64,000 bases of DNA from Mycteria americana (Eukaryota; Chordata; Aves; Ciconiiformes; Ciconiidae). Positions within the stretch are counted from its first letter, which is position 1; each line of letters begins with the position of its first letter. A program made the position numbers and the translations under genes. Shown here piece by piece: positions 27,701-42,700 of this stretch. The DNA is taken from contig NC_134379.1 in the NCBI RefSeq assembly GCF_035582795.1, positions 2,542,001 through 2,606,000 of the forward strand. The letters are read 5' to 3'. Below the pieces are notes generated by a model. It searched no databases. It was not told where the DNA came from and was given only the letters and a program-made list of their open reading frames with translations.

Positions 27701-30700
27701 ATACATCATATTACAAAAAGAAAGAGCGATTCAGGCATAATTAAAAACCTGCCATGACTTTTTTTCTATTTGCTTATTTTTGGAGATTATTACTGCAGCA
27801 ATTACATGTAAAAATTCCAGGAAGAGAGGCCACTGGTTTATTATCACTAGAAAACAGCAAGCTGCTTCTCTGCCCTGCTTATCTGATTGATTCCCAACAT
27901 CTTTCTGGCACACAATCTATCAGTTTATCTCTCCCACTTCATCACAGTCACTTCTGGCAGCTAAATACAAGATCCAAATCCAGTGTTACACAGACATACG
28001 ACACAGTAAACCTATGTAACACCACTACTCTGTAAACAGCTGCCCTTAAGGCTAAGCAGAAATGGGATCTTGGTTTCTAGTCAATATTCTGTCAAAAGCA
28101 AGGTGGGAGGGAGGGTTTTAACAGCAGCGAGAAATGGTGCAGCAAGGTTTTAGTGGTTTCTTCCTATACCAGCAATAAGGTGTGTTTACTGTCTCCTCTT
28201 ATCTTGCTTCTTTGGCACGATGCACAGAAAAATCTGCTGAGCAGTAATGGCAGAGGCTAAGGCCCAAGCAGACAATAATGCGCAGACGTCCTACGCTCTT
28301 AGAGAACTAAGCAGCAAGACATTTTCAGCAGGACTTGCTCTTCCTGGTGGCCCACCAAATCCACAGACGGGTAGACTAAGGAGTGCCGCCAAGGTCTTAC
28401 AACTACGTCCACACTGGTTAGAAAGAGATGCATTTTGGGGGCAGGTTCCTAATGCTGCACCTGGGAAGCGGGCAGGATCTCGTTGGACAGGATCCCTCTC
28501 CTTTCGGCAAGGCAGCGTTTCCCAGGACAGCTGGGAAGGGCGAGGAGTCGAACTGTGTGCCACTTGGCGCGGCGACGGCAGGGATCCCGTTATTTGCTGG
28601 GGGGCACGTCCTCTCCTGTGCAGAGAGGATTCTCTCACCAGAATTAGCAGGGAAAAGCTTTGTGCAGCAGTAGGAGACTAAACCCTGCACACAGTCGTCT
28701 CCTCTGCGCTAACTAGGCCACCAGCCGATCAGCCATTAGTTGAGGCAGAGACGGTTTTGTTGACCTTGGGGCTGACAGTGAAATGTTCTTTCAATGCAGC
28801 GTCAACTGCAGGACCGGGGACACTCCTGGGGAGGGGAGAGGGGGACAAAGATGAGGGGGAAGTAAAAAAAAGCAGGGACAAGAGGGAAATTAGGGAACAG
28901 AAATAAAAGCTGCGAAGCATCTTATTACATCTAAATAGTGTACGTCTTAAAGCTAAAGTTATAAATCATGCTAACAATGGTTACTAAAATAAAAGTGGAT
29001 GTAGCCAGAGGCTACCACTGAAAAAGTCAGTCTAGACCTGCCTCGCTGCCTTTGGTCTTTAAGGATTTGATTAGTTTTTCCGCTTTCTAGTTCAGAGTCT
29101 TGCATTCAGCCCATGCTCCAGAGCCAGCTAGGGCTCAGGATACAGAATGAATGATAAATTCATTTACTGAATAAAGCAACAGTGTTTTCACAGCACAAGA
29201 CTTAAAACACTTCCGAAGCTGTAATATTTCATTAAGCTTGGTGATTCTGGTTAAAATTTATTAGTCAAAACAGAAAACTCTCATCAGACCCCATATATTC
29301 CATTAGGAGTGATATATGGTGTCTCCCAATGTCTAATTATTAACTAGGAAGTGTAAGTAAATCACTATCAGCATTAAGCCCTGATGTGTGAAGACAGAGT
29401 TCGAGTCAGGCAATTTCAGCATCAAAAGGCTTTGATTTGAAACATATCCTTTTTTGCTTTCCCTCCTTCACCTCTTCACATCTTCCCTGAACTTCAAAAA
29501 CCTAAGCTCAGTCTCCCACGTAAATGAACACAACTGCCTACCTGCAACAAAGGGCAACCACGTCCAGCAGTCTGCAGCTCAACCACCAACTCCGAGCTGC
29601 TCCTACCGAAAGCTGGAACCAGGAGGACAAACCATGTGCAAAGCGGACCACGGGCAATAGTAAGCAGAAGAAAGTTGCTAACATCAGTTTCATTTGTCTT
29701 TGCAACGAAGCGGCGATGCTTGCCGCGAGTGCTCCTGCGCACGGGTCTTTCTGAACTCAACAAAGCTTCGCTATGAAAACCAACCCCGTCAGACTCCCTA
29801 GTCAAAACCAGGGACTACCAACCACCACAAGAAAAGCAGGCAGAGGTCGCGTGGTTTGCCAAGGCCCACAAACCGTGTTCACGGAGGGCTGGGAGCGGAT
29901 GGGAACTGATTCTCCCTCCTGTGTCCTGAGCACGCAAGAGAGCTTAAAATCTGCAACCGCTAACAAAGAGCAAGGCAGAACATGTCCAAAGGCAAGAGTT
30001 TCAAAAGCCGTTAGTATTCACCTACCTTTGCTGACACCAAAGCTGTTGTTAAAATTTACACTGGAGTCAATGATGTGTGCTTTCTAAAGAATTCACCTCA
30101 AAAGGACTCCCTCTCTACGCTAGCTAAAGAGATGCACGCAAAGTACATTGTACAAAATTAGAGGGATTTAGAAATGCCATCAGGGTGTTGTTCAAGGGTA
30201 ATAGAGATTCATTTCTCATTTTAGAGGTCAATTTTCATTTTAGAGGTTAGGTCTCATTTTCATGCACTATCTATCAGTGTTTCTAATACTACAGTTGCTG
30301 ACCTTTCTGATTTGCAGACCCCTAAGAATTTCCAGTTGAGACAAAGAGCTAAGTATAGCTGAAATAAGCCTCGTGACAAAAGGCTCACTCTTCCTAGCCC
30401 TCACAGACCAATTCAGATTAATACCTCGCAAAAGTTGATCTACAGTATATCACAGGAAACGGTTTCGTTTGCAAAGCTTAGGAATGTAATCGGAACAAAA
30501 GAAACACTTTTTCTCTGATGTTATTAAAATCTTCAGAAAAGCCAGCAAAGGCACGGGTCATTTCTGCTACAGTGCATCAAAGCCACCTCCTCTGTCTTGC
30601 AAGTGGTGCTGCTGCCTTTGAATTCACCGAGTCAGGTATGCGAAGAGGTGAGACGCAGTCTCAGCCCGGCCATTGTGCTGGCCGCTGTACGAGGAAGTCA

Positions 30701-33700
30701 AACCAGCCCTATCGAGCTCCCCGCGCCAATAATAATGTCAAACGAGGGGCCGACAACGTTCACTTTAAAACAACTGTGTGGAACAATGGAAAAGCAGAAC
30801 CTCGTACCGCTTCTGCCATCTTAGTCGCTTGCTGAAAGCAACAGCGACAGAAAAAGATTCGACTATCTGTGGATTCTGAAACAATGAGAAAAATGTGAGA
30901 AACCCAGGCTTCAGGTTTACCGGCAGCTGCTTACCTTTACTAGAACACTCTGTCACTCCTTGGCTAAAAAAATACTCAGTTTATTAGGGAGGAACTCTAA
31001 AACATTTGCAAAGTGCTTATGTGGACTTTTCTAGCTACATGTGTATTTGTTACTAGACACAGTAAACAAACAATTCCTGTGGCGTGAAGGGCTACTGCCG
31101 GTGCTCCGCTCTCTTTTAACACTGAATCCTTTCAAAAGCTCAGGCAAGTTATCTTCATCCTGCCTCACAGAGCCGCAACATGACGTGTCACATTGAAAAA
31201 ATGTGTTACTGTTAAGTTATCTTTTAACAGTTTAAAAACCAGCTCTTTTTTAACAAAATAACTGTACGAAACAAAAAGAGAGATGCTAAGTACAACTTGT
31301 CAGGTCCAAGTAAGGAAGTAAGACTACAAACGCTGAATGCTTTCCCTCTTTCCTAGTGAAAATGCAAAGTCACTCCTGAACAGAATGTTGACAAAGCTGC
31401 GTTTTATCAATGTAATTTCAATATTTTCTAATTTAATTGTTTTCTCCTTTAGGCTTTGGAGACACATGGTAAATCACATGAATTTTTCCTTCTTTTTCAT
31501 ATTTATACACCATATTATTATTTAAAACAGCATAAATTGTGAAAAGGTTGCTTCTAGTCCAGGACTCATTCAGCATTCGTTTTACACCGCATTCTGCCTG
31601 GATGGAGAAGCGAGCCGTTTCTTTTCCTCTCTCAAGCTTTCACACAGTAGCAGCGTAACACCATTTGGGTTTCTAGCAACACCAGAGAAAATCTAGACTA
31701 CAGCTCAGATATTATTTTAAAATCCCCTTGAAACACTTTTTTAAAAATGTAACTTTCTGCAAGCTGTTTATAATGTAAAAACCTAAACTGCAAGATGACA
31801 TCACTGGACTGCCTCTTTTTAAAAAACATTTTATTAAAATTCAGTTTTGTAGAAAATAGGCATGGACTTGCGTATTTTCTAATAACCCATTAAGAGAAGT
31901 TTCAAATCAAGCTTTAAAACGTGTTATTAACCACCTACCCAGCCATTTGAAAGATACATGCCTGTGATAAGAGTATTGTATTGCCATTAACCTGTGGGAC
32001 GGTTCGAGACATCTCTTATTCACACAAAACTCTAAATGCATCTGATTAAAGCCACAAGATCAGCTGTCCATATTAATCACTCACCAGTTTAATTAAGGTA
32101 AACCGGCTTGTCAGAAAGCCAGTCTTCTCTCTATTCTTCACCGTTATCGACTTTTAATAGTTCACTGGATTAGTCATTACTTGTTTATGGCATTACCAAA
32201 TACCTGGGAGAGAAAACCACACTATGTGCCCAGGAAACTGCTTCAGGCCAACTCTTGCTTGGGACACGAGGAGAAATCTACCCCATCAGATAAAAGTTTT
32301 CTAAAAAGCCATACAATGTGATTTAGACACAAGTACAACCCAGAAGAGAAAAAAATGGGTTGTTTCTTAACAAGCAACTCTGAGTATCTTACCAAGAGAT
32401 TCAGACTTGGGAGTTCATTTTGTGGTTACTCAGATTAACGCAGGCATTCTGGACACTAAGCTAGGAAAAAGGAATTTAGTGAGATTTCTCGCTCCCTTGT
32501 AAAAGCCACGTTTCACACAGAGTGTGCAGGAGTGGGCAGGCACATACAGCGCCACGCCACAAGGGACAACAATACAGAAAGTTACAAGTCCTACAATTAA
32601 ACACCGTTTTCTACAGGATCAACTCCTTTCCTAAGTAATTAGGGTAGAGATAAGGAAGGGAGCAGGCCTCCTCCTCACTAATCAAGCGTGCTCACCTTGG
32701 GAGTAAATGCCAGTCCGTAACCGTTCATTCCAACGTACCGCAGGAGCCGGGGGACGACAGCCCTCCCCAGCCCACGGGCAGTCCTGCCTGGCAAACTGCT
32801 GCCATCTCTTCTCGCAGACCTCAGCGTTTCGCTGAATGTTCCCCGTCCACTTTGGCTCTGCTCAGCTTCTGAAGTTGTGGTGATCACAGACAAGACTGAT
32901 GATCGCGGGTGGTTATAAAACGCGATGACATGCAACATAACCAAAACCAGGGGGAGGAGGGAGCAGGCGAGCGGAAAAAAAAAGGGATTATGTATATTCC
33001 TAATTCTCCTTAGGCATACCTGCTGCCATCAGTGATGGACATTTGTTCTGGGAAGAGCTGCTACCAGTGGAACGCTTAGCATATGAACACTAACCTAATT
33101 CCTGTTGGAAATAAACCAATTTCCACTCTCTCCTTTACTAGAGGAGTATTTCAACCTAATAATAAAATCTCCACTGTAGCATGTCAGACCAGCAGCTCTC
33201 TGGTAGCAGGCTGGAATTTTAAGTCTTAATGCAGCAATATCAGCTGTAATGAATTCTACGTAAATATGACTTCCAAAAATAAAAAGCCTTTTTCTTTCCT
33301 TAAAACCATGTATGAACGAGAGTTTGGAAGCAAAGGAAATGGGGTCTAGCCTCTCACTGCTGTCAGTAATGAGGATCCTTCTGAAACACTTTAACTATTC
33401 CCACCCAGTGCAACCTAAATAAAAGTATTTCACTTGCATTATTCAGCTCAGCTTTACATTACCATTCAACATGGGCCAGCTCAATAAAAACTGTAACTGC
33501 TTATAAAACAAGTGAAGAATATTAGAAAAGGCAAAGTGGGATGAACAGACAGAACAGAGTTAAATCCTGAATCGTCGTAAAATTCCACCAGCCCCACATG
33601 GTGAATTCCACTGAATACCAAGACCTGGACAAGAAAATTGTTTTTCCACAGGAAAAACAGATTCATTCAAGAGTTTTGTATTATAATCTATAACAAAAGA

Positions 33701-36700
33701 GTATAGCTACTTATTCCGTTATCATTAACTTGTGCACATTCGTCAGATCTCATTCATTTTTACTTGCTTAATTTCACACTGAAATATATGGGAAGTTGGT
33801 TTCCAATGTCCTTCTTTATCTGAATGTTTACCTTTAATAAACCATACGCAGAAATCAAAATAAACTAATCAGTATCAAATGTTATTTAGACAAATTAAAG
33901 TGATACTAAAAAAAGCCTGGATCTAAATTTAAATACAAGGAAAAAAGCACCCATTGAAATGTCCGCCTATACTTTGCAATAAGTATTATGCACAGAGGTC
34001 AGAGTTTCTGAGCAACCTCAGCTCCAACAACCAGAGACGTTGCTGCCGATTAGTCCTGAAGAACCAGTTCCCTTTCTACATTTTATTTATATATGTACAT
34101 CCACACACGCAATCGCACACGCACACAAAAGCGCCGCACAGTTATGACCCATCTGAAAGAAAACACATTCAGCGTATTGTCAGCGCTCTATTGTAACGCA
34201 CTCTACCCTTTCTGAATGCAACGTTCAGCTTCAGCTTACCACCCCGACAAATAAAGGAAAGCACTTTATGAAACCCATTTAATTGGGAGGTGACAGAAAA
34301 CATACAGCCATTTTCTTTAGCCTTATCACTGAATTGGCTTCAGCTCCAATCTCTGCCAAATCCCACTCAACAGAAGACATTAACCAGGTCAGCGGAACAG
34401 GTGCTGCGCGGTGTCTGGCAAGGGGCTGGCATCCCCACAATTACTTGCACACAATGAAGCGGTAATCTTTACAGATCATCTCTCCCAAGGAGCATATTGG
34501 GGATGGGAGGAGAGGAGAAGGGAGGGAGGGAGAGAAGGAGGGAGAGAAGGAGGGAGGGAGGGATAAAGAAAAAAAAAAAACCAAGCAAGAAAGGAAAATG
34601 AATGTGTAGCTGCCTCGCGGCTCAGCAGATGTCTGTGCGTGATGTACGAGGCTAGGATAAGCTGTCGTAGCCCGCTGCCAAAGAGTGGTAAGTGATTAAA
34701 GCCTCCACCAGGCTAAGCACCATATTTAGAGTCTATGGGGTTTCGAAAGTTGCACCCATTCCTTGCTGTGCTGCCAGATGTTGTTGGCTGGTCCTGCTCG
34801 TATTCACTGTGCGCGGGAGGCAGCAGTTGGTACAGCAACGAATGCAATCTGGAATGTTTCCGGAGGTGCCGTACATTAAAATGGTGTCACCCATCCTTCA
34901 CCTCTACCGAATGCTGAAACAACTCCAATTTGCTGCCACTTCCCTCTTGGGAAATGGCCAAGATACAGTTGTGCCTGGCAGACCCATTTGTTTTACTCAG
35001 GTGATTCTCTTCCCTCAATGACCTCTATTAGTTTAAGTTTTAATTTAGATTAACCCCAGCACCCCAATTAACCAGTGAGGGGAAAAGCTAAGCTGTGACT
35101 AGTCATATTTCTGAAATCACGATTTATCGAAGTTAAAGTTATTAGAAGGAAAGATGGGCCATCCATCTATTGCTATTTTTCTTTTAAAAATTTAACATTT
35201 CATGGCCAATAAGCACCTCCCCTGCATAGGTCCACGGATTGTCAATCACAGCTATTTCTCCTCGACCACTTCACTGTTTTGTTATACTAATTTAATTTGT
35301 TCTGTGTTCTTAAGGTCCACTTGGCCCCCAAAGCTGGGCTTCTGGTCCACTTGGCCCCCAAATTCCACCCCAGTGTTATGTCACTGTGTTACAGATTTGG
35401 CCTCTTCAACCACTGCTGCCAACAAGACAGACACTCTCCGATCTCCATTTTAGAACCCACACAGATGAACCCAGCATCTTCTCCTACCCAAGAGAAGCTG
35501 CTCAGGTCACAGCAATACTAGCAGAGATGCTCTTACAATAAATACACAAACTGGAGAGGAGCTAGCTTGGAATACACTCCTGGCTCTGAGGCAGGCTGCC
35601 TTGAATAGATCCCTCACAAACATTAAATAGTCAAATTGTCCTAATTCTTCCCTGGGTGAGGTCTACTGCAAAAATTTTCTTGGACATCTACAGCAGTAGC
35701 GTTGGAAGTGTGTTGAAAACTTTCTTGGAGGGGAAAAAAAAGGCAGCATTAAAGTTCTCTGTGTTTCCTATCCGTAAAACACAGATAAGAATTACCAATT
35801 TAATACATCTTTTTATTCATCTTTAGGCCTGGCTCTGTACACAAAGCCCCAAATTTTGAAAGTATTCAAATGCTTCTGGTTAAATCAGTTATCAGAGCAC
35901 AGTCACATGGCAACAGCTCTCTTCCACTGCCCTAACACTTTACTAGCCACTGTAATAACTATTCAGATCAGAAATTTCTGCCTTTCTGATGATATAATGA
36001 TATTTGTTTAGTCCTGAAGTTAAAGCTCTCTGTGGATCATCAGAGCAAAACTAGTTTTTCGTGCACTGGGGAAGGACTTACAGTGAATCATACTCCTCAA
36101 TATATGGTAATTTCAGTATTTCATAAAGCTGGCACTGTCATTTATTAAATAAATTACAGGCACAAAGATTCCCTAAGCTGCGGCCTCCATGCACTGGGTC
36201 CAGATTCCTTGTTTCTAAGAACTTTGCAAATAAAAAGAATAACTGGCCTAAATCCAAGCTGGCACAACTCCAAGAAAAGTGCTAGAGAAGCCCTGCAGCT
36301 TTTTCATTCTGTAGGTAGATGAGACGATTTAGGCTGAGATGAGAGTAACTTAGGTGCTTCTGAGGATCTACTAGAATCATTTTTCATAATGGGACTCTAC
36401 CCACAGAGAAAAGTCACCTTTAGAGAATTCAGTAATTTTTCTCTTGTGTAGCGATGTTCACCAGTGAGAACCACAGGCACAGACCTTATCCTGCAGCCCT
36501 GACTCCCTCAAGTACAGCGGTGCCAGTCACGGCAGTAAGTTTACACCCACAATGCAAGTTTAAGCTCACGTAGCCCTACATCGAAAGTTGAGAGCGAAGT
36601 CCTCAAAGGTATCTACAGAGATTTCAGATGTTTAAAACAGGCAACTGAGTTTCACTCGTAAGAGAAATTTAGAGCACAGAACCAACCGCATCAGCTCTGT

Positions 36701-39700
36701 AAGTATTAAAAACCAACTGGAGCCATAATTCCAACACAGATTTACCATCACCTACCTGGTGATAAAAGTCATCATCATCAAATATCTCCTCATCTATGTC
36801 CTTCAGGTGCCTGTTGGAATCCGACTGAGGGAGGACTTCCTAGAAGCACAAAGGCAATACTGAAAGCTCGTACGTGCGTATTTCTGTCCCTAACTCTGAT
36901 GACATCACGTGCAGCAGCTTGTAAATGCACTTGAAGATATGAAGGAATGGAGAAAAGCTCCCAACATAACAAGCTTTTAAGGACTAGGAATACATTTAAA
37001 GGCAAGGCAGAAATGCTGCCAATGCCAAAATATTTATGATACCTTTAGGGGGAAATAAATAGGACTGTGCAAAGTCTTTCTGGCAAAATACTACCGATAT
37101 TTTTAATGTAATGGCAAAAATGTATCTTGCAAGTGCAGTAATTCTACATGACCTCTCAGAATTTAGTATTTATTCATTCTTAAATACTAAATTAATAACA
37201 GACTTACTACTAATATATTCTGTAGGTTATATGCAGTGTGATTTTAGAAGTGACTTTCTGGGTTAAAAATTCTAAACTTCAGCGTAAAAACAAAGTTTCG
37301 TAGCCGCTACCTCAAAAAAGCAGATTTAGCGAGCATCACTTCCTACAGCACAGAAGGGGCACAATCACAGACCAAACCTTGTTTTCCCCTGTCAAAAACT
37401 GGCACAGGAGATAATGCAAACACCATAAAACTGGAATTGAAATGTCTACATCTTTTTCTTAGCCATTACATTACAGAAATCAACACTCAGGTATCTCCTC
37501 CATAAACAACAATCTCCATAAACAACAATCAGGTATCTCCTCTCACAAACAAGAATACTACCTGCTAAAGGCTCAAGCTAATTGTTTTGCAGAGGGTTTC
37601 GCTGCTGCTACAGGATGAGTTATATAAACAAAATGCCCTTACCGAATTTTCAGGCAAAGATTCAGGGACCGGATGAGATTCCTGTTCCTGCTTTCCCAGC
37701 ACTGTATACACTGATCGCTTGGTCTGTGTCCGCCGTAGTAATCTCTCTTTGTCCATCATAATATGATCAATCTGAGTCAAGATTGAACGCTCAAAGGCAC
37801 CAAAACCCTGCAACAACATTAACTAGTGTCAGATAATGCAGAAAGCTTTTCCTCAAGGCAGCAATGTTCCTCTATCTTTCCATGTCAGTGGATAAGCAGA
37901 CAGCATTCCAAAAGGAGGGGGTTTGGGTTTCATTGCAGGGATTTCTGCTAGGATTTTTTATTTGTTTCCCCCTCTCTCTCCCTTCCCAACCTGAGGCAAC
38001 CTGACGCTTGGCTTAATAAAATGCCTTTGCTGTTCTGGTTCAGATGAACTTCTCAATGATTAATACTAACTCACAGATGCTAGGAGACCCTGGATCTTCG
38101 GGTGAAATGATTACCCATTGTATTAAAGTGTACACTTCACGGAGGAGGACAGCCACAGAAGCCCCTAGTTCTGTTATAAAACACGAACAGCTTGTTGATC
38201 AGCAACAGTGGCATTTTCATTGAGCCTACTTGCTGCTGGAGACTGGCTATGATGAGATGTCTGATTGGGTGAACACCAATACTACCCAAGAGTTTTTCCC
38301 AAAACTTGGGAAACTATTTGCCCCTGGAAAATTTTTTCCTGCCCATCTGCTCAAAACAAAAGAGAACAGCTTATGCCTTTGAAATTTGAGGGCTGAGCTT
38401 CTTTCCAAACTCCTTTGAGGCTGGGGAAAACTGTGTACCTGTGTATTTAATTCTTTCTGCTGTAACTCTTGGCTTAACTTGGAACATCCATGATACGAAA
38501 CTTTCAAATCAACTTGTTCCACAAATCTCTGCTAAACAATAAGCATGTCAGCACACATAAACAAAGACTTGCCTTTCCCATTTTGCCAGATGCCAGCTTT
38601 GTCTTGTCATGCCACTTCTGCAAGACGTTGTTCCGATACGTCCTGAAGTCAGCATACCGCTTGGCTATGAATTCTGGGTAGTCCTCCATCTTGAGCTTTC
38701 GTTTGGGGAGGCTCCTCCTCTTCTCCTGAGCCTTATCCACTTGCTCTTCATCGCTACTGCTAGGGATTTCATCATCACTAGAACAAAAATACGCAGACTA
38801 AACACCCTACGCCTCTCTAAGGCAACGTGTGTGAATTCTTAATGGCCCCTCCACTACCAGCCAAGCTTTTTCCACACCATGGTGATATTTATGGCAAAAG
38901 ACCTATAGTTCAGCCCCTCCTCTGTTATCAGAAAGATTTACAAAACAGACTTCCCACACTGGCAGAAGGAATTCAAATGGTCATTTGTCCAGAGTGCCTG
39001 TCACCCAGATACAGCAGCAACTGAGAGAACAGCGGAGAGTGAGTACGGTCAGGAAGGCTGCGCATTGTCCTGTTTGTTGGAGAGTTGGAGACCAAAGGAT
39101 TCAGAAAGGACTTGTCTTATTTTGTATTTACCTCTCAGTTTTTGATTGCTTTCCATCTACCAGATGCCTCGTGCCTGGGTATTGATAAAGCAGCTCATCC
39201 TGAAGGTCCACTAATACTTTCAGCAATGCCTCCAGGGCTTTACAACCTGCAGAACAACAGACACAAGTGACAATTTCCCACTGATCCTTGCTCCTGGTGA
39301 AGACTGAGCTTTGCAGTGCTTGGTTTCTCATCTCGAATCTGAATTTCTGCCACAGCTACTGCATGTCCCATTAACTGTTTTTCCCTAATCAGTTAGAGAT
39401 GTGGTTTTATCTTCAAACTGATTTATAGCTGTTCATGTCAAACACCAACACGCTGGGAAAGAGCACTTCTTTCCTAAAAAGGGAGGAAAGGAGGCAGGAC
39501 TGCCTTCTAAACATCTGCCTGGCTGCACATCGGGAGTATACTGGTCTAATGTTTCATCGACAAACATTCAGACAAATCCTTCAGAGCCTGAAGGATTAAC
39601 ATATCGAAGAAGCAAGTACTGTGTGCAGAAGCATCTGATGACACACGCATATGACAACAACCTTTTCTGCCGGCTAACTCATTTCTCTCCTGTGTTAAGT

Positions 39701-42700
39701 TCTGCAGCAGAGGCCAGCTTCAGTTGAATAATACGAAGCAACACGAGGGAAAATGTATATATGTACATCCTGTCTAAACTTGACCTCTGACTTTTCTTTC
39801 TTGTACATAATGTGCATGTTATACGGAGCAGAAGGAGGGAAGGCAAGAAGAAAAACCGAACTCCTGCAGGGCTGTGACTACTGCTGGTTTCTATGCCGCC
39901 GTGCTCACCACGCAGGAGGTATAAGAAATTAGATTGTAAGTAAAATTAAATGTAGCAAGATCTGATCGGGGGGGGGGGGGGAATTAAACAATGACTTGGC
40001 AAGTTTAATGAGAGGATTCTGATCAGAAAAGCAGAACTGCAGGCCCAGAGAACCTTAGAAAGAGAGAAAGTGAAGAAAAGATTGGGGTGGAGAGGTGTAC
40101 AAAATGATCAGTACATGGTGTGAAGGTTAGTTTTACAGGGATGAGTAGTTGCTTTCCAGGGTATTTGCAGACACAAATCCTGAATGTAGATCTGATGCTG
40201 TGTATCTAAAGGCTTTCATAGCCAACAATTTTCCTGTATCTACGCAAATGCAGAGAAAACGAGCTCTGTTCCAATGATCTCATGTTCTCCAAGGACACAC
40301 AGTCGCAGCTGACTGTGGGAAGGGTTAACTGCACGCTGTTGCAGCATCTGTTCTTTAAAAATAGTTCTTTTGTGGCAACCAACAAGCCTCCCTGCAGAAC
40401 GTTCCGATATAAAACAAGTGTTTGTCTAGGCCTACACAAACTCTCCCTTTGTACATTGCTACACATCAATCACAGGGTCAGCTCTTACAGGTAAAACACT
40501 TAGTAGGCTTCTATCAAAAGCCTAAACTGAACTTTACACAGATTAATTTATATTTACCTGACACTGGTGTATTGCCTTCTACTTTTACAAAGAGGCACCA
40601 CGGAAAGGGGAAAAAATGCACCGCGTGGAGGAACGTAGCACACCGCTTCGGGATCTGTTTTCTTGCGGGATACGTTCACGCAGGCTTGGCTTCCCTCCCC
40701 AGGCGCCCAGAACAAGCATCCTCGCGGGCAGCAGCAACCCTGGCTGACAGAGCACGTGGATTTGTCCGGAGGGCAGGAGGAGCACGGCGGTGGTGGGACG
40801 TTCCCCAGAGCTTCCCCTGTACCCCCTTCTGCCCGTTCCTCCTCTGACGTGAAGTCATTAGGGCTGTTTTGCTTAACTCCTGAACCCGTTTCTTTCTTTG
40901 CAGTTAGCATAAAAGAACGGAGAGAACTTTTCCCCACTCGATTTTTTTCTTTATTTCTTTTTTTTTAATGGAGGACACAGAGATCATGGGTAGAGAGAAC
41001 AGCAAATCTTCATCAGCCAGACAGAGACAGCGCAAGCAGAAATCAGCCCAGACATTCAGAGGTCTCAATCTCCCGCACGTTACCACTGTGATATTGCTCA
41101 GTTGTCACCATCTTCAGATAAATTACAGCCTGACCTCAGTAACAGGAATGTCAAGGAGAAGATGCTTTAAGATTTTTGTTGCTGATCAGCTGTTGGACTC
41201 ATCCTCCCCTGGCCTGCGGTTCATTTTAGATACGTTCTGACAACTCTTCTATATAGACCTATTAACGGATTAGGTTTGCCATGCTTGTAAAACAGTCGTG
41301 TGTTAGCATCCAAACAATTCCAAGAGACAAACGGACAAAAGCCCTTAAAAACGCGTTTGTTGTATGTGTCTGCAGCTAAAGCATTGCTTGCAAAAAGGAA
41401 AGTGCCCCCACCCTAGCCTGAGCGCACAGCTTACAACAGCAAAATCTTTCCCACTGCCTGCAACACAGCTAAATGTCCCCAGAGCTTCCGAAACTGTTTA
41501 TTTTCTACCCGCTGCCTATCCTCCAGCAGCAGTGCTAATGCACCCCAGGCGGCTTTGATCCTGTCAATTACAACTGGAGTAGCACTCCAGCTCTTCTGGG
41601 GTATATCAAGGCCGCGGCAAGCAGGCAGGGAATAAAGACAGGCTCAAGCTCCCCCAGGCTATGAGATATGGACCCCAACAGAAGTGGGGATGGGGAGCAA
41701 TTTTATTTGGAGTGAAGGGGATGGAGAGGGCAGGAAAGACAATGACCGCACGTCTAACCAGGTGGGAGGGCTAATTATTCCAGACAGTGGCTTCATCATG
41801 AGCCTCTTACAGCTGGGTAATTTCCGTGCTTTCAGTTCTTGTGTATGTAATAGCATTATTGGATGGCATTCTCATTGTTACTGTTGGGTGCTTAAGTGTG
41901 CTGTAAACTCAACTTCAGAAGCCAAGTGTCACCCTCCCCTGCCCTCTTCCCATCCAGCCCTGCCCTACCCATTTCACGTTTAATTCCAGAAGGGACTGTT
42001 TTCTTCCCAGTCTCCTCTCCCTCTTCATCTTCTCTTCCCTCTCATGCCCTCATCTGCCTTTACACCATCTGCTCCGGGGAAAAGACTGAACCCATTTGTG
42101 AAGGAAGGCAGCGTAAAACAAAACTGTTTCGTAGATGCAAACTATGTCATTTTGAAGGAAAGCCGGACGCTAACCCTCCTGCTCTCCTACTCCCTCCCAG
42201 CACATTTTTTTTTTAATGCTGCTCCTTGTCAGAAACAGACAATTAAACAGAAAAGGGTCACAAACATGGAGCTTTCAAGCATGCCAGTACATTAAGGCAA
42301 CCAACTAGCAGCTTCCACATGTGATAACCACCAGGTTTGCACCTCCTGCTCCCTTCCCTGCCCTGTGCACAGAACAAAGCCAGCAACACCTCCAAGAGCA
42401 CAGGCAATGCCAGCCCTGACCACGTAGCAGGGGCCTCCCACTGCCACGAGCTGGGTTAGGTCCTAGGCAGTCCCTGATGATTTTCAGTTTCTAAAGCCTG
42501 TGGGATCAAGACGATATCGACACTATGGTTTTCACAAGCACCACAACCCGGCCAAGGCTGAAACAATGCTGTTAAAGCTCTACGACTACCCTCCCACCAC
42601 TCATTCACCAGCGGGAAGATCCCGATGCCGACAGCTTATTCCCAGAGCTACTACACTATCTCTGCCATCAGTATCACTTCTGGGTGTTGCTCTATTGTGT

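Larger units (their letters stand above)
25698..36755 (-). other. AATF intron 8 (11.1 kb)
   Basis: No coding exon found. Moderately GC-rich patches at about 27.0-27.5 and 28.25-28.7 kb give open frames on both strands, but none resembles a protein family. Contains a purine tract near 34.5 kb and a short direct repeat near 35.3 kb. Confidence 0.8.
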
